Source: DATIYF01 sp035517775 (GTDB taxonomy: Bacteria; Acidobacteriota; Terriglobia; Terriglobales; Acidobacteriaceae). Taken from it: 64,000 nucleotides of DNA. The stretch's first letter is position 1. Every line of letters starts with the position of its first letter. Shown one piece after another: positions 58,331-64,000 of this stretch. The notes under the pieces are model-generated. The model searched no databases. It had not been told where the DNA came from and saw only the letters and a program-made list of their open reading frames with translations. Both the position numbers and the translations under genes were made by a program. Location of the stretch: positions 1 to 64,000 of the forward strand of contig DATIYF010000103.1 in NCBI GenBank assembly GCA_035517775.1, written 5' to 3'.

Positions 58331-58415
58331 CCCCTTTGTGTCCTTCGTGGTGATCAGGGTTTCCGCTCTCCTTCGTGGCCCTTCGCGTCCTTCGTGGTGA
58401 TCGGGTTTTGGGTGG
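58331..58415. repeat. Dispersed intergenic repeat, CTTCGTG family (two tandem units)
   Basis: TTTGTGTCCTTCGTGGTGAT (58335-58354) and TTCGCGTCCTTCGTGGTGAT (58382-58401) are nearly identical units 47 bases apart. Between them is CTCCTTCGTGGCC. It is the clearest member of the family, in the gap between pilC and lolA. It is non-coding. Confidence 0.7.
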
Positions 58416-58425
58416 TGATCAGCTT

Positions 58426-59091
58426 TCATTGGCCAGCCTCCCCCGAGATCACCTCGACCCCCGGCGGGGGCGTGAAGTGAAACCGCTGTTCAGAGACTTC
58501 CAGGTTCTCCTTCATCTGGCTGAAGCGAAACTCGGTCTCCGACCCGTCCACTTCCTCTACTATGATGCGCGAAATCAGGCTCTCCGGCGTAGTCTCCAGA
58601 ATGACCTGATTCACCCTCCCTGCCAACGCCTTCGGCACACCCCGAAGGACTACGTCGCCAGGGTCCAGTGGGGTTAGATCCGGCGCCAACGAAAGCCCGG
58701 TCAATTCTTTCTCCAGCTTCGTCTTACCGAGAAGGAAGGCCAGCGGCGACTGCAAATCGGCCAGGTCGCGCAGCGGGGTTTTGCGCACCTGCCTATCGGC
58801 CGGCACGTAAAACCAGGCATTCTTGCCATCGCTCACATATAACTTGTCGGCCGGCACCCGGTATTGCCAGCACATCTTTCCCGGCTTCTTCAGCCACAGC
58901 GTTCCCGACTCAGTTCGCTCCGTGCCCAATCCGCGATAGATCTCTGTGAACTCCGCCTGCATGGTCCGCATGTGGTTGTAGCGGGCATCCACCGCCTGCG
59001 CCAGCGCCTGAACGTCAGGCGCGGCGGCAACCGTGGGCGCCGCTGAGGCAAGCATTACCCCAAGAGCGACTGCGATGGCGGGAGTTCGCAT
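58426..59091 (-). CDS. lolA: Outer-membrane lipoprotein carrier LolA
   Basis: A 221-residue periplasmic chaperone that carries lipoproteins from LolCDE to the outer membrane. The signal peptide is residues 1-24. The mature protein has the LolA pattern: AQAVDARYNHMRTMQAEFTE, SGTLWLKKPGKMCWQYRVPA, LYVSDGKNAWFYVPADRQVR and then LADLQSPLAFLLGKTKLEKE. The Trp/Tyr-rich beta half-barrel residues are kept. It is a single gene. It should serve the lipoproteins at 9160, 47646 and 59288. Confidence 0.93.
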   Translation of the reverse strand: MRTPAIAVALGVMLASAAPTVAAAPDVQALAQAVDARYNHMRTMQAEFTEIYRGLGTERTESGTLWLKKPGKMCWQYRVPADKLYVSDGKNAWFYVPADRQVRKTPLRDLADLQSPLAFLLGKTKLEKELTGLSLAPDLTPLDPGDVVLRGVPKALAGRVNQVILETTPESLISRIIVEEVDGSETEFRFSQMKENLEVSEQRFHFTPPPGVEVISGEAGQ

Positions 59092-59287
59092 ACGTAGCTG
59101 GAGAGGAGTGTCCCTTCGCGCGGGAAATTGCGGGGAAGTACCCAGAACCGCGTTGACTCTATTGTAAACCCTGCCGCCCGAAGCGCAACCCGCTCCTTCC
59201 TGTAGCTTCGTGCCCCTGGTGGTAGAAGGGCGTACCTCTGCGAAATCTCAGGGAGTCAGCGGTAACAAGCTTTGGGCGTCCGGCCGC

Positions 59288-60955
59288 CTAATGTAGCAGC
59301 CCGAACACCCCCACGCCGTTGGTCGTTCCCACATAGACTTTGCCATTGACGATCATCGGCGTGATGAACTTATTGCCGGTGCCAAACTGATCGCGCCCGC
59401 CCGCGGCCTGGCTGCTGTTGTATAGCTCATTCGCCAGGTTGGTCGCATCGTAGGCGTGAAGCACTGCCGGATTATTGTTCTCCGCCGCCCACAGAATTCC
59501 ATTGCCCGTTCCATTCGCCGAGACGCTCGGGGTCGCCCCGGGATAGGGAAAAGAATTCGCCGTCTGCGACGACGGGCTGCTCGAAAGCTGCGCGTTGCTG
59601 ATGGAAAACGCCCGAATATGATTTCCCACCGCCCCGTAGTAAATCGTTTGGTTGAAGTACGCCGGCATGGACCAGACGCCCCCCGCCAGCGCCCCCGGCA
59701 GCTCCTGATGAATATTGTTCCCGCTGGAGCTGAACTTGCCCAGGTTGTCGCGGTCCACCAGGTAGATATTCGAGTCTTTTCCCGCGCCTACCGCCAGATG
59801 CCAGGTCTTGCTGCTGTTATCGCTCACGTCGGGCAACAGCAGCGCCCCGCCCGAGCCCAGGTCCTGGTCGGTGCCGTTTTCCTGCGCCTGATTCGACATC
59901 TCGAAATAATCCGCCACGGCAAGCTGCTTATTGGTGGTCGAAATCTTCAGGAAGGCGTTGCCATAATCGCCCTGATTGGGGAAGCCATTGGTGTTCATGG
60001 TCGTGTCGAAGGTTCCGTTGGCGTCAAGAAAATAAATGTTGCCGCTGGAGTCGGCCGCCAGCCCGGCCCCGCTCATCCAGATGGCGCCTTCGTTTCCGTT
60101 GGGCGTGAGGTCGAGCACGCTGGTCTGGGCCAGAGTGTTCTGGTCGTAGCCCATGAGCCAGCCGGTGTATGGACGGATGTCGCAATGCGAGGTCCATCCC
60201 AGGTAAACCACGCCATTCAGCAGCAGCAGCCCGGCGCGCTCTTCGTATTGGCCGGGTGCAAAGACCACGTTCCCGGCTGAACTGCCATCCCCGCTGCCAG
60301 GAAACGTGGCTTGCACTTCTTTCGGGCCCCCGAACTCCTCCGCCAGCGTGGTCGCATCCAGCGCGTGCAGCCGTTGATGGTAGCCGCCAGATCCGTCTTT
60401 CGACATGGCCACGACATAGATGGTCCCGTGGCTTCCGGCCTTTCGGTCAATCACCGGCGTCGCCGTGATGCCGATCTCCGGCGTCACCTGCGAGCAGCCA
60501 CGATTGTCGCTGGTGGTCTCGCCCGCCCCCAGAAGGGAAACCTGCTCCAGCTGCGTGCCCGTATCGGCGTCGAAGGCATAAACGCTATCGTGCTCGGTCA
60601 CCACGTAAAGCACATTGTGGCTCTGTCCGCTGACGGTCAGGTTAGAGAGATACAGCGGCTCGGCATCCACCTTGCCATCCACCGGGATCGTGAACAGCTT
60701 GCCGAAGTTCGTGGAATTTACGTTGCCCGTGGTGAGCGTGGTTTCGCTCAGGTTCTGGCCGGTGCGGCCGTTGTCATTATGGTAAGTAGTCACGTCCACG
60801 CTCGAAGCCGGGGGCGGCGGTGGGTTAGGCGGCGGAGTGCTGGAACTGGAGGAGGAATTGCTGCCGCAGCGAGCCAGCGTAAGCGCCAGCAGCACTCCCA
60901 GAACGGCAAAGGCCGAAATAAGAATCGGCCCGCTCTTTTCCAGCCGCTTCCGCAT
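59288..60955 (-). CDS. Secreted beta-propeller (PQQ-like repeat) lipoprotein
   Basis: A 555-residue protein. Start ATG 60955 gives a signal segment ending in LTLARC-GSNSS, with poly-Ser then a Pro-rich linker (PPPNPPPPPASS). The rest is a PQQ-like propeller with blades such as VLYVVTEHDSVYAFDADTGT, VVYLGWTSHCDIRPYTGWLM, LHAYDATNLANELYNSSQAA and the last KVYVGTTNGVGVFGLLH. The PQQ-pocket Trp/Asp residues are not obvious, so an enzyme role is doubtful and a structural or binding role is more likely. It lies downstream of the phosphoribulokinase gene but 100 bases away. Confidence 0.83.
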   Translation of the reverse strand: MRKRLEKSGPILISAFAVLGVLLALTLARCGSNSSSSSSTPPPNPPPPPASSVDVTTYHNDNGRTGQNLSETTLTTGNVNSTNFGKLFTIPVDGKVDAEPLYLSNLTVSGQSHNVLYVVTEHDSVYAFDADTGTQLEQVSLLGAGETTSDNRGCSQVTPEIGITATPVIDRKAGSHGTIYVVAMSKDGSGGYHQRLHALDATTLAEEFGGPKEVQATFPGSGDGSSAGNVVFAPGQYEERAGLLLLNGVVYLGWTSHCDIRPYTGWLMGYDQNTLAQTSVLDLTPNGNEGAIWMSGAGLAADSSGNIYFLDANGTFDTTMNTNGFPNQGDYGNAFLKISTTNKQLAVADYFEMSNQAQENGTDQDLGSGGALLLPDVSDNSSKTWHLAVGAGKDSNIYLVDRDNLGKFSSSGNNIHQELPGALAGGVWSMPAYFNQTIYYGAVGNHIRAFSISNAQLSSSPSSQTANSFPYPGATPSVSANGTGNGILWAAENNNPAVLHAYDATNLANELYNSSQAAGGRDQFGTGNKFITPMIVNGKVYVGTTNGVGVFGLLH

Positions 60956-61060
60956 GAGGAACTCCATCCCCTGGCACGCGGCGGCCAGTCGGCTGCGCCA
61001 GAGGTAACTGCCCAACTGTGCTGATTCTAGGTTCGGCAGGGCCAGAGTTCAACCTGCTGG

Positions 61061-62071
61061 CTATTTCTCGCTGGCAAGCTCCACCGGCTCGGCCTCCGGC
61101 ATGGAGCGCAGCCGGCTGAGCGCGGCAATGGGCCGGGCAAACGGCACCGGTTCGTCTTTGCTGTAGGCCCGCAGCAAATGATAGGTAATCAGCAGTTGGG
61201 TGAGCGCCAGGGGATCGCTGTGCCGCACGTCGCTGCCATCGTTGTAGTCGCCGAACTGGTCGGCGGGCAGGGGCCGCAGATCGGGCAGGTGCTTCCAGAT
61301 CGTATCTTCCAGTTCGGCCGCATGTTCGCGGCTCACGGTCCCGTCAATCTCTAAAAAATCGGCCGGACGGCCGTGGTCGCGGCCCAGCGAGAGCCGCACC
61401 CCGCACTCGCGGTGATCGCGGTCCACCAGATAGCTGAGATCGGGATGCGGAATCGTGGGCCGCAGCACCAGCCGCACATTCAGGTGGCTGTCGCCCTGCT
61501 CGGAGTCCAGCGCGCCGCTGGGCGAAAAGCGCACCACCACATCCGCAAACTCGCGCTGCGGGCGAATGAATTCCTGCGAGTCGCACTCCCGCCGCTCCAG
61601 TTCGGCAATCACCTGCTCCGCCGTGTAGCCGCGCTTGGCGGTGTCGCGCTTCACCTTCCACTGGTGCCGCAGATCCTCCGGCGGATCGAGAAACACCTTG
61701 ACGTCATAGAACTGGCGCATGGCCGGGGTGTGAAAACCCAGCAGCCCTTCCACGATCACGAACTCACGGGGCGTGACGTATTCCGGCCGCACCAGCGAGC
61801 CGGTGCGGTGGTCATAAACCGGCTTGAGCATCGCCTGCCCATAATGCGCGCGCTCCAGGTGCAGCTCGAGAATATCCAGAAAGTTGCACTCCGGGTGTAG
61901 CGGGGTGATGTTCAGCCGCGCCCGCTCCACCCGGTCATACTTGTGATAGTCGTCCGAGCACACATGCGTCACCCGCTCCACGCCCAGCAGCCGGGTCAGC
62001 CCGCGGGTGATCGTCGTCTTGCCGGCGGCGCTATCTCCCACAATGCCCAGCACAATGGGTCTGCGCTTCAT
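61061..62071 (-). CDS. prk: Phosphoribulokinase (plant/cyanobacterial-like class)
   Basis: A 336-residue cytosolic kinase that makes ribulose 1,5-bisphosphate from ribulose 5-phosphate and ATP, the step feeding RuBisCO. The P-loop is GIVGDSAAGKTTITRGL (residues 9-25) and the catalytic/substrate block is VCSDDYHKYDRVER (37-50). FLDILELHLERAHYGQAMLK and KPVYDHRTGSLVRPEYV agree with the larger class II enzymes rather than the roughly 290-residue proteobacterial CbbP. The plant redox pair is incomplete: the P-loop Cys is Ala16 here while the second Cys is kept (Cys38), so thioredoxin control by that pair is not expected. Its start overlaps the cbbX stop (ATGA). It is the fourth gene of the Calvin operon. 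Confidence 0.93.
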   Translation of the reverse strand: MKRRPIVLGIVGDSAAGKTTITRGLTRLLGVERVTHVCSDDYHKYDRVERARLNITPLHPECNFLDILELHLERAHYGQAMLKPVYDHRTGSLVRPEYVTPREFVIVEGLLGFHTPAMRQFYDVKVFLDPPEDLRHQWKVKRDTAKRGYTAEQVIAELERRECDSQEFIRPQREFADVVVRFSPSGALDSEQGDSHLNVRLVLRPTIPHPDLSYLVDRDHRECGVRLSLGRDHGRPADFLEIDGTVSREHAAELEDTIWKHLPDLRPLPADQFGDYNDGSDVRHSDPLALTQLLITYHLLRAYSKDEPVPFARPIAALSRLRSMPEAEPVELASEK

Positions 62072-63051
62072 TGGGGCGCCTCCTGAGGACGGCTCTCCCG
62101 CGGCCGCTCCTCCTCCGCCTCACCCTCCAGGCCGCCGCGAAAAACCCGGCTCTGGCGGATATCCCCGGCCGTAATGCGCAGCAACTGCTCTTGCCCAATG
62201 CAGCCGCCCTGCTCCACCAGGCGGCTGGCCTGCCGCAGCTTGATGCGGTCAATGGCGTTGCGCACGCTGCGCGCATTAGCAAATTGCGGCTGCTTCATAC
62301 GCAGCCCGAGATACTCCACGAACGCCCGCCGCGCCTCGGCATCAAAGCTGTAATTCTGCTGTTGCAGCATCAGCTCGGCAATCGCCGCCAGCTCTTCCGC
62401 GCTGTAATCGGGAAAGCTGATGTGGTGGGCCACGCGCGACCGGAAGCCGGGGTTGTACTGAAAGAATCTATCCATCCGGTCCTTGTACCCAGCCAGGATC
62501 ACGACCAGATCTTCGCGCTGATTTTCCATGGCCATGAGCAGCATCTCGATGGCCTCCTGGCCGTAATCGCGCTCATTCTCCGGCCGGTAGAGATAGTAGG
62601 CCTCATCAATGAACAACACACCGCCCAGCGCCTTTTTCAGAATTTCTTTTGTCTTGGGCGCGGTGTGGCCCACATATTGGCCCACCAGGTCGTCGCGCGT
62701 GGCCACCACCAGATGTCCGCGCCGCAAGTAACCCAGATGGTGAAGAATTTGCGCCATGCGCATGGCCACCGTGGTCTTGCCCGTGCCCGGGTGCCCGGTA
62801 AACGACATGTGCAGAGTCGGCCGCTCCGTCGCCAGCCCCGCCTTCTCCCGCAGCCGCGTCACCAGCAGCAGGGAGGCCATCTGCCGCAGATAAGCCTTCA
62901 CCGGCCTCAGTCCGATCAATTCGCGGTCGAGTTCGTTGAGAATCCCCTCGAGATTGGAATCGCGGTGCGCGGCGCCGATATCCACCAGGGCCATTCCGCC
63001 CTCGGCAACCGGAGCCGCCTCGGCCATCGGATTGTTTTCCAGCTTCTGCAT
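62068..63051 (-). CDS. cbbX: Red-type RuBisCO activase CbbX
   Basis: A 327-residue AAA+ remodelling ATPase that frees red-type form I RuBisCO from tight sugar-phosphate inhibitors by acting on the large-subunit C-terminus. It has Walker A SFTGHPGTGKTTVAMRM (GHPGTGKT at 86-93), Walker B GGVLFIDEAYYL, DYGQEAIEMLLMAMENQRED, and the arginine-finger region NPGFRSRVAHHISFPDYSAE. The C-terminal 35 residues (after SRVFRGG) are charged and longer than usual. It follows cbbS by 14 bases and is coupled to prk. Confidence 0.96.
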   Translation of the reverse strand: MQKLENNPMAEAAPVAEGGMALVDIGAAHRDSNLEGILNELDRELIGLRPVKAYLRQMASLLLVTRLREKAGLATERPTLHMSFTGHPGTGKTTVAMRMAQILHHLGYLRRGHLVVATRDDLVGQYVGHTAPKTKEILKKALGGVLFIDEAYYLYRPENERDYGQEAIEMLLMAMENQREDLVVILAGYKDRMDRFFQYNPGFRSRVAHHISFPDYSAEELAAIAELMLQQQNYSFDAEARRAFVEYLGLRMKQPQFANARSVRNAIDRIKLRQASRLVEQGGCIGQEQLLRITAGDIRQSRVFRGGLEGEAEEERPRESRPQEAPQ

Positions 63052-63065
63052 GAAATGCCGCCGGT

Positions 63066-63467
63066 CTATTGCCCCGCCCCCGCCGCCGGGCGAATCGTGT
63101 AGTGAATGCGCCGGTCCTGGCCTTCGCCGCGCTCCAGATAAAATTCCGGCTCCGGCTGCGGCCGCTGCACGATAAAGCTCAGCATGGTGCTCTGCCGGCC
63201 CTTGGTGCGGTCATAGCCGTTCAGCTTGATGTAGTGCTTGGGGAAGGCCCGCCGGCATTCGCTGACCTGGTCGAGCACATCCTCCAGATCGTGAACTTCA
63301 AACATGGGCAGGCCCCACATGTCCCAGTAAGAATTGCGGGGATGGGCGTCGCCGGTGTGCTCCAGCGAAACGGCCCAGCCATTCTCCAGGCAGTACCGCA
63401 CCTGCGCCTTGACCTGCTCCTCGGTGAAGTCAGGCAGATAAGAAAAAGTGCCTTGCGTGATTCTCAT
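63066..63467 (-). CDS. cbbS: RuBisCO small subunit (red type)
   Basis: A 133-residue small subunit that begins RITQGTFSYLPDFTEEQVKA. Conserved blocks are QVRYCLENGWAVSLEHTGDA, HPRNSYWDMWGLPMFEVHDL and ECRRAFPKHYIKLNGYDRTK. The extra C-terminal strand-hairpin after TMLSFIVQRP (about residues 103-133) is the red-type extension. It lies 32 bases after cbbL. Confidence 0.97.
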   Translation of the reverse strand: MRITQGTFSYLPDFTEEQVKAQVRYCLENGWAVSLEHTGDAHPRNSYWDMWGLPMFEVHDLEDVLDQVSECRRAFPKHYIKLNGYDRTKGRQSTMLSFIVQRPQPEPEFYLERGEGQDRRIHYTIRPAAGAGQ

Positions 63468-63499
63468 GATGGCTCCGTTCCTCGAGCTGCGCCGGAAAC

Positions 63500-64000
63500 T
63501 CAGACCGTAACTGTCGCCACCGCATCCGGCACGTCGGTGGATTCGAACTCATAGGTCACGTCTTTCCAGACCTCGAGCGCCTTACGCAGCTCCGGCGACC
63601 AGCGGGCGGCTTTGTCGAGAATCTCCGTCCCTTCGTTCAGGAAGTCGCGGCCTTCATTACGCGCCTGGATGATGGCCTCCACCGCCACGCGGTTCGCCGT
63701 GGCCCCTTGGGCAATGCCATCGGGATGGCCGATGGTGCCGCCGCCGAACTGCAGCACCACGTCTTCGCCCAGAAGGTGCAGCAGTTGGTGCATCTGGCCG
63801 GCGTGAATTCCTCCTGAGGCTACCGGCATGGTGGCCGGCAGCGAGGCCCAGTCCTGCTCGAAGTACAAGCCCAGAGACGGATCAGCCTCCAGGGTGTTGG
63901 ATCGCAAGGTAGCGTAGTAGCCGCGAATGGCGTTAGGGTCGCCTTCCAATTTGCCCACCACCGTGCCGGCATGAATATGGTCCACTCCGGCCAGCCGCAT
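63500..64000 (-). CDS. cbbL: RuBisCO large subunit, form I red type (C-terminal part)
   Basis: Only the last 166 residues are in the window; the gene continues past the right edge. They begin RLAGVDHIHAGTVVGKLEGD, near active-site loop 6 region, then FEQDWASLPATMPVASGGIH (catalytic-site Ser/His region), VLQFGGGTIGHPDGIAQGAT and GRDFLNEGTEILDKAARWSP. The C-tail TYEFESTDVPDAVATVTV is the kind of flexible tail on which CbbX acts. Together with cbbX and the cbbS extension this is form I, red type (IC/ID-like). Fixes CO2 onto ribulose 1,5-bisphosphate. Confidence 0.97.
   Translation of the reverse strand: MRLAGVDHIHAGTVVGKLEGDPNAIRGYYATLRSNTLEADPSLGLYFEQDWASLPATMPVASGGIHAGQMHQLLHLLGEDVVLQFGGGTIGHPDGIAQGATANRVAVEAIIQARNEGRDFLNEGTEILDKAARWSPELRKALEVWKDVTYEFESTDVPDAVATVTV

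Noticed and set aside
58331..58415. Possible CRISPR array from CCTTCGTGG units
   Set aside because: Units are short, spacing is irregular, there are only two good copies, and no cas genes are near. They match dispersed intergenic repeats.

Overview
The window is one contig piece of a GC-rich (roughly 60%) Gram-negative genome. Gene content points to Acidobacteriota, class Terriglobia or a close relative: a LolA/TonB envelope, Ser/Asn/Pro-rich secreted lipoproteins, a type IV pilus block ending in a Gly/Ser-rich pseudopilin, a cox operon with a small QCAMC-type membrane protein, and many short isolated operons. This placement is inferred from gene style and was not checked by a search. Nearly all of the window is ordinary chromosome. 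No insertion sequence, prophage or CRISPR array is visible.

Layout. 1-5.1 kb: the end of hemD, an S9 peptidase, endonuclease III, DedA and small secreted proteins. 5.1-12.6 kb: a lower-GC orphan gene, inositol-3-phosphate synthase, an M48 protease, a TPR lipoprotein, an NmrA-like reductase, and an ECF sigma/zinc anti-sigma pair. 12.9-20 kb: a GAF-like protein with a lytic transglycosylase, then ileS-lspA. 20.3-22.8 kb: tonB, murI, and a degraded or frameshifted pair (HEPN plus unknown). 22.8-27.8 kb: a compact iron-transport operon (FTR1-DUF2318, two FtsX permeases, and an ABC ATPase fused to a DtxR-like metal-sensor domain). 27.9-34 kb: a SprT-like protease, secreted/TPR proteins and uvrA. 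35-39.7 kb: an A1-type cytochrome c oxidase operon with two subunit III genes. 39.9-43.5 kb: three polytopic GT87-like proteins. 43.6-45.7 kb: a STAS/PP2C partner-switching pair. 45.8-50.9 kb: a sugar porter with a large external loop, a lipoprotein, tRNA-Leu(UAG) and a geranylgeranyl-reductase-like flavoprotein. 51.1-58.2 kb: an ErpA-type Fe-S carrier and the pilus operon (pilC-pilB-pilM-pilN-pilO-pilP-like-pseudopilin). 58.4-61 kb: lolA and a beta-propeller lipoprotein. 61-64 kb: a Calvin-cycle operon reading leftward, cbbL-cbbS-cbbX-prk, with cbbL cut by the window edge.

The two most notable systems are (i) the iron-uptake operon, whose ATPase carries its own DtxR-type metal-binding domain, so that iron might gate the transporter directly, and (ii) the Calvin operon. 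The latter pairs a form I RuBisCO and CbbX activase of the red type with a phosphoribulokinase that resembles the plant/cyanobacterial class but lacks the P-loop redox cysteine. With an aerobic terminal oxidase nearby, the organism could plausibly fix CO2 aerobically. No electron-donor oxidation genes (hydrogenase, CO dehydrogenase, thiosulfate oxidation) are in this window.

Two families of intergenic repeats (CTTCGTGTCCTTCGTGG-like and CTCTGTG/CTCTGTGGT-like) and a GCTGAAGC-centred hairpin recur between genes across the window.
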